Positions 12,495 through 24,747 of a stretch of 64,000 bases of DNA are shown here, in pieces. The first letter of the stretch is position 1. The number at the start of each line of letters is the position of its first letter. The stretch lies in NCBI GenBank assembly GCA_022432975.1, contig CM039516.1, forward strand, positions 34,001,157 through 34,065,156, given 5' to 3'. The position numbers were made by a program, and so were the translations under genes. The stretch comes from Begonia masoniana (lineage: Eukaryota; Streptophyta; Magnoliopsida; Cucurbitales; Begoniaceae). Below the pieces are notes generated by a model. It was not told the DNA's origin, searched no databases, and worked only from the letters and a program-made list of their open reading frames with translations.

Positions 12495-13562
12495 CACATT
12501 CAAGATGTTAACCTGGCTCTAAAAACAAAAATTGTGTCACGACCCGCAAGTGATTCGAGATTGAATGTGTAATGACCCAACCATAAAATAGACCGAGCTT
12601 ATCTTTAATTATCACAAACATCGGCGGAAGACTTAATAAAACTAATTGGGTTAACTAAAAAGTCTAACAGTGACACTAATGATAGTATGATAATAAAAGT
12701 TCAATAAACTATGCAAAATAAGTTAATAACAAAGAAGTCCAATTTAAAATATAACATACTAACAAAAGTCCCATCTCACCAATAAACAACTTTAAATGAA
12801 GAAATTAATTAAATAAATGAAGCGTCGATCAGTCATGCGTCAGTTATTGAGGATCTCCCTGACCAAAACTTGAATAGAGAGAATTATTTGGGGTGAGTCA
12901 ACTAAACTTAGTAGAGATAAAATTTTATATTCAGACTTTAATTTAACAAAACAATAAATTAGTGAACATGCTACAAATAAAAACATTTGACGAAAATGAT
13001 AATGAAAACATACATATAGGCAAATCTTAAAACAACACAATATAATGAAGAAATTAATTAAATAAATGAAGCGTCAATCAGTCCTGCGTCAGTTATTGAG
13101 GATCTCCCTGACCAAAACTTGAAAAGGAAGAATTATTTGGGATAAGTCAACTAAACTTAGCAGTGATAAAATTTTATATTCAATCTTTAGTTTAAAAAAA
13201 CAATAAATTAGTGAGCATGCTACAAATAAAAACATTTTACGAAAATGATAATGAAAACGTACATATAGGCAAGTGTTAAAACAACACAATATAATACGGT
13301 AAATAATTAAAAATAAACCATTATTGTACGACATAAAAATTTTAGTGAAAATAAAGCCAATCACGAACTCCGAGCACACGATGCCAAAGACATAACAAAA
13401 ATAAATATTTGCGACAGTGACAACGACCTTGATCACGTTTAGGGTTTGGTGGTTAGAGATACAGTGTTAAGCTATCCTATAAACTCTAGTTAAAAGCAAA
13501 CAAGCACATTATCCAACAGTCGAATGTTCATGGTAAAAACAGGACCTCCACACGGGTCAATC
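12495..13562. repeat. LTR-like non-coding stretch with a 247-bp tandem duplication
   Basis: No coding is visible. A unit starting ATGAAGAAATTAATTAAATA at 12796 is repeated at 13043, giving two copies of about 247 bp (12796-13042 and 13043-13289) that differ at scattered positions. Text such as GGGGTGAGTCAACTAAACTTAG and the TGTCACGACCCGC start near 12535 are typical of plant gypsy LTRs. I could not define ends or a target duplication, so it may be a decayed solo LTR or the leader of gypsy element I. Confidence 0.5.
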
Positions 13563-15810
13563 TGTCACGATTCGGAGGTTTGCCTAACATAACGCTATGT
13601 TAAGGTTTGGTTTGCAATGGAAGACTTGAACATAAATTAAAGGCCAAAAATCCACATAATAATTACAAATATAATAGTGCAATTAAAAAATACTTCAATA
13701 AGATCTAAAAATCAAAATCAAAATCAAAATTAGTGAATCTTATACAGACCCAATTACAATATAACTACTCACCAGGATTCAAATAGATACTCATACAAGA
13801 AATAAAGAAACGAAAACTGCTTCTGAACTTCAACTATTCTCTGTTCTTGTTCTGGTCTAGAAAGGGAGGAGGTCGTTGGGGTGAGTGTAACTTAGTAGAA
13901 ATGTTATACTAAATGTAAAACATGTAAAACTTCTTTTATCTTTTGTTTCAAAGCATGATGAGATAATGAATGGTTTTCAAACATTTTTCCTCTAAGAACA
14001 CCTATTTTTATCGTTGCTCCACGAGCAACTGATGTGATATTATTGAAAACATCTTAGTAAAAAATTAGGGTCACACAAGTACCCCTCTGGCACACTAGCA
14101 TAGAAAGGTTGTGGCTGAAGAACTATCAGCGCCTCATGAGCCAAGAGGAAGATGAAAATTAACGGCGATCCAAAGATCCATCAATGTTATCTTGGGTAGT
14201 TGGAAAACTCAGCATGACACTATGTGGGGATTCAAAACCCAATGAGCGCATCGTCAACGCCTTATTACCAATTTTTGTAACTCTACAAACAATACAACCT
14301 TCACGTAGCAGAAGGTGTACTGAGATATCCTCATGATACTTTAACACTAAAACTGTCCAAATTATCACGAGGATCCATTCTCTCAAATATGTATATCACA
14401 ACAATATAAAATCATGCATCAATAGTAAACATGTAAGTCGTACGTAAATATACATAAAAGACTGATATGATGGCGACTAGACCCCATCAGGTTTTCTATA
14501 GGTGACAACTCACCAAAATAGGTTTTGTAACACAATGATGCAATGCAGTGCAAAAAGTATAAAACTCTTACCTCGACATTACCATTCTCCTTACGTGTAG
14601 GAGAGATAACCTCTAGCATTGGCTCGAAATCTATAAACTCATCCGAGCCTAAAACAGAAATCAAAGTCATGAACATCCTTCCAAACACTAAGAGAAAATA
14701 TAGATGGGTCTTATACTTGGACTAGAAACCCAATCTTGAAACACTATAACGTCGCAAACTTATAGAAGGGGTTGTTCACTTAAGTATAACACTATGCGGG
14801 ATACAAACCCTACAAGGATCGACACTTGTTCACTTCTGTTTGAACAGGAGCTGACTACCCAGTCGACACTTACAGGTAGGGATTGACCCTCCAGTCGACA
14901 CTTATAGGCAAGGGTCCAATCCATCAATCAACACTTATAAGAAGGGGTTGACCTATTGTTCTACGCTTATAGGCAGAGGTTGACATCTTCAAGCAAAGGT
15001 CGACCCTTAAATCCCTCGGGTCTTGGTAGCAGTCCACACTTTCACCAAAGCGGTCAACACTTGAAGTGTCGACCAACCTCTCAAAGGGTTGACTCCTCGA
15101 TGGCATTGTTTCTCAAAGTAAGATTCGAAGTGTCGACCGGTCATCCACAACAATCGACACCTTGACAAATTCCAGCGACAAAAAGTCATGAAAACCGCCC
15201 CATTTTTCCGTTTATCGCCACCAATCACTCAAACAACCTATATAAACTTAAATCTACTCCAATAAATCACAAATAACTCAAGGATTTTGTTTCTAAGCTT
15301 GAAGCCGAATCCATCGAAATTCCAAACTTTAAACTCAAGAACAGAGAAGAGAAACTTACAAACTTTCAAAACTCCACGAAAGTTGGTGCACGATGCCTCC
15401 CAAACACTTCTCCGGCCATGAAACGCGATGATGCTCTCTCTCTCTCTCTTTCTCTACCAGTTGAGGAAACAAAATAGTCCCTATTGCAATAAAACATTTA
15501 CTCTTATTTAATTTTTCATTTCTTAATTTATTTAATTTAAATAATTAATATTTAAATTAAATAAAAATATTTTATATCCTTATTCGACAACTCCGACCGT
15601 TATCTAATTTCTTACTCAAGGTAAATTTCAAATCACCTAATATTAATTTCTCCAAATTTAATCAAATGGTAATTTCCCAAGTTAGCGAAAAATCCAAAAG
15701 TTTTCATAACACGACAAAATAAGTCAACCCATAACACGTTGACCATAAAAAAATACAAAAAATTAATAAGTGTAATTTAATTAACATTAAAATACAAGTT
15801 TTTACACAAC
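13563..15810. repeat. LTR-like insert, probably a solo LTR
   Basis: A 2.25-kb block starting TGTCACGATTCGG is flanked by the direct repeat CAATC(T) at 13558-13563 and 15811-15816, abutting the 5' LTR of gypsy element I. Its right end (TTTTTACACAAC) does not give a clean TG...CA terminus, so the exact boundary is uncertain by a few bases. No coding domain is visible. Confidence 0.5.
14855..14995. repeat. Degenerate 33-bp tandem repeat
   Basis: About four units of the form CAGTCGACACTTATAGGCA plus GGGTTGACC follow each other with a 32-33 bp period and many substitutions. It lies inside the LTR-like insert. Confidence 0.65.
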
Positions 15811-15816
15811 CAATCT

Positions 15817-16757
15817 TGGTTCACACGACCAAGATGATCAATAAATTAGATTTACATACTCAAATAAAAACATTTGTGGTGAAAACACGTAAATAATATG
15901 AAATCGGTGAGCCATGAAAATGGAGACGTCATTTCATATAAGAACACGTCTCAAAGCATTAGTTTAGGAAATGATGCAATGTTAAACATAAAATTAAATT
16001 TTGACCTCAAAATGGGCCAACGAATAACCAGCCCAAGTAATCTGGGAAAGTCCAATAGCGTGTTGAGCTCAAATTCTAAGTCTCGGTACCTAATCATAAT
16101 ATTATCACAAAATCATGTTTGAAATTCTATACTTAATTTAAAATTTTTAAGCTTAAAAATAAACCTAAAACGATTGAGTCGGAAACCCAATCGAGTCTAA
16201 AATAGGCCTTGAAATGACAAAATGATTGGATCAAAATTCTAATTAGGCCCAAAACAGCCCCTTGGCTGTGGCCCAAACCAACCTAGGCTGCCACCCAAGT
16301 AGTTCGAATTGTGGCCCAATACTCGAGTTACGACCAGACTCAAGCAGACCTAAGCCGCGACATGGCGTTGTACTATTCGACGTCGTCCGCTCCGTTTCGT
16401 CTTATTTCCTCCATAACTTCTGACAAATCGAGTTCAATTACCACTGTGTTTACCAACACATTAACCCCAGTTTTTGCTCTTAAAATTCTAAGACCTAAGC
16501 CTGCATACCTCACTATAGTTATTGAATACTACAAACAGCTCCACTTGAGCAAGAAACATTATAGCATGATTAAAATACTACTGGAAATCGCCCACTACCG
16601 GTGAAGGGAATTTTTCTTATCCTGACTAAATCCAAATATCTGAATTTTTTTTAGCAATCAAGTTTCCTAATTAGCCACAAGATTCATACAAACTTTCTCA
16701 AGAAAACTATCGATTTTTATATACCTTATCTCAATATCTTCATTCCCGATCACCAAT
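15817..16757 (-). repeat. 5' LTR of gypsy element I, left part
   Basis: It matches 4163 to about 5130 of the 3' LTR. It is cut at 16757 by the CRM element, whose target duplication CCAAT (16753-16757) lies here. The rest resumes at 30350. No standard tRNA-Met primer site is visible beside it. Confidence 0.75.
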
Positions 16758-17725
16758 TGACACGGTGGCCCTTAGAAAAGGGGCCGTGTGTAACCCACAA
16801 AATCAACAAAGTGCTCGGGTGAAGTGAATGTGCACAAACCGAGGAGAAGAGTAGCAAAATGGAGATGAAAATGCAAGTGAAGTGAAAGTGATTAGTGTGT
16901 GATAGTGGCCGAGAATGGAGAGGGTTAAAATGATATGAAATATAAAAGAAAAGGAAGTAAAGATGAAGGTGATATGGTTTGTGAAAACCGTGGAGAAGAT
17001 GAAGAATGATGGAGAAGAAAAAAATGCAATAAAATAAAGTGAAGTGTGTGTTAAGTGAGTGGCCGAAATGGAAGAGATGAAATGTGTGTGAAAATGTGAG
17101 GGAAATGAAAATACCCCTGGCGGACCCGGGAGTTATCTTACGTGTGCTCTTGGGTGCACGTTTTTCCGAAAGAAAACGACCACCGTAGGCCTAGGTTTTT
17201 TTCCTCAAAACCTTAAACTCTAGAGAGAGCAAAAGTGAGGGAATAAGTAAGAGTTCACCTAGCAACCCGAGGGCTAGGGGAACAATGGAGGACCTCTCCA
17301 CTCGATAGAAATCAAGGAACACCCGAAGGGCTTCTAACGCTTTGGTTAGGAAAAGAGCAATTTCATAAAAATGGGCAAAAGTTCTTTTACACACACCAAT
17401 ACTATGCTTAAATAGAAAACCTAGGGTGGATGATTAGGATTTGGCATTTGGAAGAGTGAATGACAACCATTGGATGAAGGAGAGATCGGGTGGCTAGCAA
17501 GCCGTGGGCGCACCCATCAGCCAACCAGGCGTTGCCTCGAGCGCGCCATCCGACAAACCATAATCTGCAACAGTGCCCCTCATCAATGGCGCAGATGGTG
17601 ATCCGGGTGCGCGCCACGCCAGCTATCCAGATACTACTCCAGCGCGCGCCATCAACGGTCCTCGTTGCTGCCCAGGTGCGCCCGCCTTCGCTGCTACCCG
17701 CGCTATCTGCTGCAGCGTGCTATTG

Positions 17726-20470
17726 TGTGACAACCCCGACTCCGTGTCGGTGCCACCACGACCTGTGTCGTGCGTGCATACATACGTACATGTGTATTAC
17801 CCTCGCCCGTTCTCACTTAAATTTTTTTCCTTTTCTTTTCTTTCATTGCATTTTTCATTTCCTTTCCTTTTCCTCGGGCTTTCAATCCATGTCTAAACAC
17901 TTGAGCTCTAACTTAACCTTAAAGTTCGTCAACATCTAAATCAATAAAACGAGGTTAGAACAATTTTTTTCAGAAAGATGTTGACTCGGTTTTTGGGTCC
18001 TTAAAATCCTCCACAATACTTGGGGATCGCTCGTAAAATACATTTAAAAACCATTGTAAAAGGTCTGGTTAAAACGTGTTTCGAAAAGTCAATTTTTGAA
18101 AAAATCACGTTGGGGGTCAAGTGTGGCGCCGATCGATCGGGACCAAAGGCCGATCGATCGGGCCTGCTCTAGTTTCCCCGGCTAAAAATAACCATAAACG
18201 CCTATCAATCGGGACATAAGGCCGATTGATCGGGCCCTCTCTGGATTCAGACTTAAAAGCATCCATAAACCCCGATCGATCGGCGCATGGGCGCGATCGA
18301 TCGGGAGGGCACATTCTGGGCACGTGCACAGCACGCCCAGCGGGCCGCGCACGGTTAGCGCACCACCCGCTCCCTTTAACCCCTTTTTCTACCACTTTGC
18401 CATTTTTCTTCAATTTTTCACCTAATACACACTTCAAATTCCATCATCAAAACATCTATCAACAATCCAACTAAATTACACTTCCAAAAACCGAACATCC
18501 AATCTAAATCATCAAATCCTGACACAAAACTTCGATTTCAACTTAAAACCACAAACCTATTTTCCAATGACCAAAACTCATCCAAAATCTACTCTATTTC
18601 ATCGAAACGTTCCACAATCATCAATATCCTATCTATTTTCATCAAAACCATCCGTACATAGCGGAAGTTATCAAAAAATCATCAAAACATCAATTCTCAA
18701 CCTATCCAGATACCAAACATCCTAATATGAAGTTCTATACATTTCATCAAAATATCATCACCCATCAAACCATTTCATCCCAAAATCCCAAAACACAATA
18801 ACCTATGCTCTCCACGGGTCATGCTCGCATCGACTACGCCGGCCGCTCCCACGAACATCCTCCTTCAAGCTGCAGGCTCGTCAGGTGGAGGGACATCGTC
18901 CTCACCTTGCTCGTAGTCACCTACACCATAAAGACACCTATGAGATAAAAATCTTAGTAAATTCTACGTAAATGCCAATGCATGATCATGTATGCTCAAT
19001 GTTAAGAAAACCGTCCATGTCATTTCATATATTAGTACGTGTCAGTCTATGGTTATCGGAAACGCTCGACAGATAGATAGGGCACGTCAAGCAGTTAGAC
19101 AGCCTACACCATCTGAAGGGAGGAAAACTCGCTCACCACGGAATGCCAGGTCTGAACCTCATCCCCGATAACCCCATGCCATGTGTTGTTTACTATGATA
19201 ATTTACTTGCCATTTCATGCATGCAATTCTTTCTCTTTGAAATCCATGCGTAAATTCGTTTTTCATAACGTTTAGAAAATCGTGATACGTGAACAGTTCA
19301 ATATGCACAATATAACATATATAACGTGAATACCATAAAAACGCTACCAATACCATCAAAACATAACAATACTTAACCTATAAAACAACCAAACTTAAAC
19401 TACCCAACCAAAACTATTAAACAAATCAAGCACCAACAATCCTCAATACAAATTCTGACATATGGTGTAGGCCAATCGGCCAAAGTAAGTCACGAGAACT
19501 TACCTCTCGTCCCGTATACACCGAGCTCCTCGTCTCAAACTTGGTCACCTAAATCAATCCATAGCGTCCTTTGTTAAAACCGAGTTTAAACATAAAGTTT
19601 TGGGCATTTACGAAACTCCTAACTAAAAGAAATTTCCTAAAATTCTAATAAACCTCCCTCGAGCATTTCATCGAGCAATTTACGCTCGCAAATCCTTAAA
19701 CTCCATTAATGGAGGTTCCCAAGCTTCAAATTTCTGATTTTTCATACCAAATGCTAAACACTTCCATTATTTCAATTAATAACACTAAATAATCATAATT
19801 ACAACTATAACTAACCATTATTAACAAAACCCGGTTGTTTCCGACAAAATCTAACAAAACCCTAAATGTTAAACATCCTAGAAATCACGATCTAAAGCCG
19901 AAAAACCATAGAGTCTTACCTAGAATCACGAGGGGAAGAGAAAACGTGAAGGACGTTGAAGATCGGAATGGAGGAAATTTTTGAAATGTGAAAAATGCCG
20001 TGGAGAAGAGTAGAAATCGCTGGAGCCCCTTGGAGAAGAAGAAAATTAACGTTAAGTGTGGGAAGAGAGGGGTTTTTGACATTTTAATACAATTGGCTTG
20101 GCAAATTACGAGTTTGCCCCTCCCTTTGGTTTTCCACTTATCCTATTGTTCGACTATCGGTTCATTTTTTCTAAAATTCTCTTATTTCTCCAATAATCCC
20201 GTTTTATTCCTAGGGCTCTAATAAAACTTTTCGTTCGTCAAACGGATTTATTTTGCTATTTCTACTAATTAAATCGCTATAAGGTCAAAACCGGAAACTT
20301 AAACATTATATCTCGGTTTGAATTCCTTAAATTCCCATAATTCTCCCAAAATTCATATTAATTATTAGGATTCCATTAAAACTCTCAGTTCACGAAACAG
20401 ACATATTTCAATTATTTACAAAACTGCCCTTGCGCGCACAATTCAAAAACCCGTAAAACCGAGTGTTACA
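17726..20470 (-). repeat. Large solo LTR of a gypsy family
   Basis: This 2745-bp sequence has termini TGTAACACTCGG and GTTGTCACA on the minus strand and the near-perfect duplication TATTG (17721-17725) against TATTA (20471-20475). It splits an otherwise continuous CRM LTR. No coding domain or second LTR copy is present, so it fits a solo LTR left by recombination. Short open frames inside it show no recognisable domain. Confidence 0.8.
18128..18305. repeat. Palindrome-rich repeats with GATCGATCGG core
   Basis: Within the solo LTR, pairs of CGATCGATCGGG sites flank AAAGGC or CATAAGGC spacers. The pair occurs three times at roughly 75-80 bp spacing (near 18128, 18205 and 18270), the middle one mutated to CAATCGG/GATTGATCGG. 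Confidence 0.7.
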
Positions 20471-20815
20471 TATTACCTGCGTGCGCCTGCCTGATGCCAG
20501 CCTGCCTGCCCGCACGCGAGCCAGAATCATGCTCCATTTGATCTGAGCCATTGCTTAGCCAATGAATGAGATTTTGCCAAGTCCTTGATCCTTGTTGCCA
20601 CTAACATTTGTACCTGCAAAATTCATACCTTGAGTGTAGACTCTTCTTTGGGCTAAGGCTTCCTTTAGGTCCAATTTGTTGAAGAATTTTCTCCTTTGAT
20701 GGCAAGGTCTTCAACCCATCATCCACCAACATACATCTAGTCCTAACCACACAAACTAATGCATGATGCAATTATAATTAATTCATACAAAAAGACTAGA
20801 GTTTGCCAAATAAGT

Positions 20816-22201
20816 TCAAAAATAAAGATTACAAAGATAGAGGGTTGGGGAGACAGATTCCCATTGGGCCACTTGAAGTCTCCGTTTGAATGATCCAGTT
20901 GAGGCTATACAGGGGCCTGTCCATATCTTCCAAAGTTGGTTCCCATGTGAAGTCCACAATGGGATCAATACCTGCAAGAGAACGTCATTAGAAAATTGGT
21001 TAAGTAAATTATGAGCCTGAGTTTGAGATCTTGTGATGGGCCTCCTTGGCATGTCATACCCTCCGGGTGGCTGAGAATTTGTCATAAAATCCATTTGTTC
21101 AGCCTCCTCTTCATGCCCCAATTCTCTAATGTAAGGGGACAAATCTTGAACATTAAAGGTGGATGACACCCCATACTCGCCAGGTAATTCCAATTTATAA
21201 GCATTATTATTTATTCGTTCTAATATCTTGAAGGGACCTTCAACTCTAGGTAGAAGTTTGGAGCGTCTCTTGGCTGGAAATCATTCTTTACAAAGGTGTA
21301 TCCACACCAAATCTCCCACATTGAAGATTATTTCTTTTCGTCCCTTATTGGCATGCTTATCATAATTGGCATTACTCTTTTCTATAGTTTGGCGTACCTT
21401 CTCATGCAATTTCTTAACTTGCTTTGCTTTATTGTCCCCTGAAGGGTTTACAAGGTCCTGGGTAGGAATAGGAATAAGATCCAGTGGTGAGTGCGGATTA
21501 AATCCATAGGCTACCTCAAAGGGCGATTGTTAGGTGGTGGAGTGAAGGCTTCTATTGTAACAGAATTCAATTTGGGGTAGCACTATGTCCCAATTGGTTA
21601 GATTTTTACCCACTACACTGTGAAGAAGGGTACCCAAGGTTCTATTGACCACTTCTGTTTGACCGTCCATTTGGGGATGGAATGAAGTACTAAACCATAA
21701 CTTGGTCCCCATTTTCTTCCATAAGGTCTTCCAAAAAGTGCTTAAAAACTTAGTATCATGATTTGACACAATTGATTGGGGCACTCCATAGAGTCTAACT
21801 ATTTCCTTGAAGAATAGGTCGTTTATAGCAGCAGAGTCATCAATTTTGTTACAAATGATAAAATGCGCCATCTTGGAGAACCGGTCCACAACAACCAAGA
21901 TAAAGTCCTTATTGCGACCCGTTCATGGTAACTCTAAGATGAAATCCATGCTAATTTCTACCCAAGGATGAGTAGGAACCGATAAGGGAAGGTAGAGTCC
22001 TAGGGGTAGAACCTTGCTCTTGGTCTTCTTATAAATAACGCATTGCTCAATGGAGCGGTGCACATCTTTTATCATGTGAGGCCAATAGAATCGTTCTTTC
22101 AACGGCTCAAGGGTCTTCTTTTCTCCAAAATGTCCAGATAACCCTCCACTATGGGCTTCCTTGATAAGACATTGTCTTAGACTGCAATCGGGTATGCACA
22201 A
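20816..22201 (-). pseudogene. CRM-like integrase and C-terminal region of element II
   Basis: Reading down the minus strand from 22201, the zinc-binding region is seen, but CVIYKK stands where the sister copy at 33589-34821 has CVVCKK, losing one zinc cysteine. The core gives the first catalytic Asp in SMDFILELP, SNHDTKF where SDRDTKF is expected (second catalytic Asp changed to Asn), and the Glu in [12 protein letters not shown] frame break near 21920 and a stop near 21530 interrupt it. The C terminus (GVSSTFNVQDLSPY, then [11 protein letters not shown]) continues into the LTR. It cannot be an active integrase. Confidence 0.85.
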
Positions 22202-22583
22202 TTTACCTCATTTCATCAAAAATCCATCAAGAATATTATATCCTCCTTCTGCCTTATCTTGGCAATTTCGGTAAGGCATCCCAAAGTCCTTGTCGGATTC
22301 ATACATGTTCTTCATCCACTCAAATCTGAAGAATCTAACGTCTAGTTCAGTTAAGAGGATTCTTTTACGTGATAGAGCATCGACAACAGTGTTATCAGAT
22401 CCCTTTAAGTACTTCAAAATGTATGGGAATCTTTCCAAGAATTTTACCCACTTTGCTTGTCTCTTATTTAGTTTGTGCTGACTCTTAATGTGTTTAATTG
22501 ATTTATGGTCAGAATGGATCACAAACTCTTTGGATAGTAGGTAATATTGTCAGTGCTCAATGGCCCGAATAACGACATAGAAC
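22171..22583 (-). repeat. First copy of a 0.41-kb duplication flanking the hexamer array
   Basis: This segment, covering the end of RNase H and the start of integrase, recurs at 23178-23583 in the same orientation. This copy keeps longer open frames, for example 22208-22522 with [19 protein letters not shown]. Confidence 0.85.
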
Positions 22584-22671
22584 TCTTTATCATAGGTGGA
22601 GTAATTAAGTGCAGCTCCTTTAAGCTTCTCACTGAAATATGCAAGAGGTTTACCTTCTTGCATCAATACAG

Positions 22672-23177
22672 CCAATGCCAATGCCAATGCCAATGCCAAT
22701 GCCAATGCCAATGCCAATGCCAATGCCAATGCCAATGCCAATGCCAATGCCAATGCCAATGCCAATGCCAATGCCAATGCCAATGCCAATGCCAATGCCA
22801 ATGCCAATGCCAATGCCAATGCCAATGCCAATGCCAATGCCAATGCCAATGCCAATGCCAATGCCAATGCCAATGCCAATGCCAATGCCAATGCCAATGC
22901 CAATGCCAATGCCAATGCCAATGCCAATGCCAATGCCAATGCCAATGCCAATGCCAATGCCAATGCCAATGCCAATGCCAATGCCAATGCCAATGCCAAT
23001 GCCAATGCCAATGCCAATGCCAATGCCAATGCCAATGCCAATGCCAATGCCAATGCCAATGCCAATGCCAATGCCAATGCCAATGCCAATGCCAATGCCA
23101 ATGCCAATGCCAATGCCAATGCCAATGCCAATGCCAATGCCAATGCCAATGCCAATGCCAATGCCAATGCCAATGCC
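22672..23177. repeat. Hexanucleotide array (CCAATG)n, about 84 copies
   Basis: 506 bp of uninterrupted CCAATG units. On the minus strand it encodes alternating Leu-Ala in the frame that continues into RNase H. The open frames seen across it in several frames exist only because the unit has no stop. It arose where intact relatives read CCAATGCC (GIG codons of the RNase H start, compare 35390-35398). Confidence 0.95.
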
Positions 23178-23583
23178 ATTGTCTTAGACTGCAATCGGGT
23201 ATGCAACAATTTACCTCATTTCATCAAAAAATCCATCAGAATATTATATCTCCTTCTGCCTTATCTTGGCAATTTCGGTTAAGGCATCCCAAGTCCTTGT
23301 CGGATTCATACTGTTCTTATCCACTCAAATTGAAGAATCTACACGTCTAGTTCAGTTAAGAGGATTCTTTACGTGATTAGAGCATCGACAACAGTGTTAT
23401 CAGATCCCTTTAAGTACTTCAAATGTATGGGATCTTTCCAAGAATTTTACCACTTTGCTTGTCTCTTATTAGTTGTGCTGACTCTAATGTGTTTAATGAT
23501 TTATGGTCAGAATGGATCACAAACTCTTTGGATAGTAGGTAATATTGTCAGTGCTCAATGGCCCGAAATACACGAACATAGAC
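23178..23583 (-). repeat. Second, indel-rich copy of the 0.41-kb segment
   Basis: It matches 22171-22583 base for base apart from many single-base insertions and deletions and few substitutions, and it is followed by a short AATGCC run at 23584-23604. The error type looks like unpolished long-read sequence rather than evolutionary decay. Confidence 0.8.
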
Positions 23584-24747
23584 TAATGCCAATGCCAATG
23601 CCATGCAGACATCACTCTTGATTTCGAACACTTTGTTGAAATCAGGTAGTGCCAATACTGGGGATTGACAAAGTTTCTCCTTAATCAGGTCGAAGCTATT
23701 TTGACATGTGGAAGTCCAAACAAAATCAACTCCTTTCTTCATGAGGTCGGTAATAAGAGCGTCTAATGAACTGAAGTCTTTAATAAACCTCCTATAAAAA
23801 GAGGCTAATCCGTGAAAACTACAAACTTCAGTAATGCTATTGGGTGTGGGCTAATCCTTAATGGCCTTAACCTTGTCCTCATCAGCTTTTAAGCCATCTT
23901 TTGAGATAATGAAACCCAAGAAATAAACCTTTTCTTGGTTGAAAAAGCATTTACTCAAATTTCCAAACAATTTAGCTCGACGGAGAGTTTGAAAAAGCAT
24001 CCCGAGATGGTTGACATGTTGTGGGAGGTCGGGGCTGTACACCAAGATGTCATCAAAGTAAACGATAACAAACTTCCCTAGGAATTCCTTAAGAACATGG
24101 TGCATCGACCTCATAAAGGTGCTCGGGGCATTGGTAAGTCCGAATGACATAACCATCCACTCAAACAATCTGTATTTGGTCTTGAAGGTGGTTTTCCACT
24201 CATCACCCTCTTTCATATGTATTTGGTGATAACCACTTTTCAAATCAACTTTGGAAAAGATGGATGCTCCACTTAATTCATCCAACATGTCTTCGAGTCT
24301 AGGAATCGGGTATCTATACTTGATAGTGATTTAATTGATAGCTCGACTATCGATGCACATCCTCATAGTGTCATCTTTCTTAGGTACTAATAATGTCAGT
24401 ACGACACAAGAACTCATCGATTCTCTAATGTAACCTTTTCCTAACAACTCTTGGACTTGTTCTTATAATTCCTTGGCCTATTCATGTGTCATCCTGTAGG
24501 CCGGTCGGTTTGGTAACATGGCTCCGGGCTGGAGGTCAATTTGGTGTTCTATTCCTTGAATGGGTGGTAAGCCAGGTGGCAATTCCTCATGAAAGATGTC
24601 TTGGTAAGACTTAAGTAAGTTTTGGACCGATGGGGGTATCTCTCCAAGTTCCATAACGCAGTCTATAAACAATACTAAAACTAACGTCTCTCCCTTGGTG
24701 ACAACAGCTCTCAATCCGCGTTTTGTTAAGAAAAGATTCTCCTTGAT

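Larger units (their letters stand above)
16758..21056 (-). repeat. 3' LTR of CRM-like element II, split by a solo LTR
   Basis: The parts 16758-17725 and 20476-21056 together match 28779-30344. The last ~60 codons of pol are encoded within its first part on the minus strand (20816-21056). Confidence 0.85.

Noticed and set aside
17490..17939. Pro/Ala-rich frames of 107-149 codons
   Set aside because: They cross from the CRM LTR into the nested solo LTR at 17726, so they cannot be an evolved gene.
22547..23350. Long open frames across the hexamer array (267, 219 and 182 codons)
   Set aside because: They are open only because CCAATG has no stop in any frame; the true reading is a broken RNase H on the minus strand.
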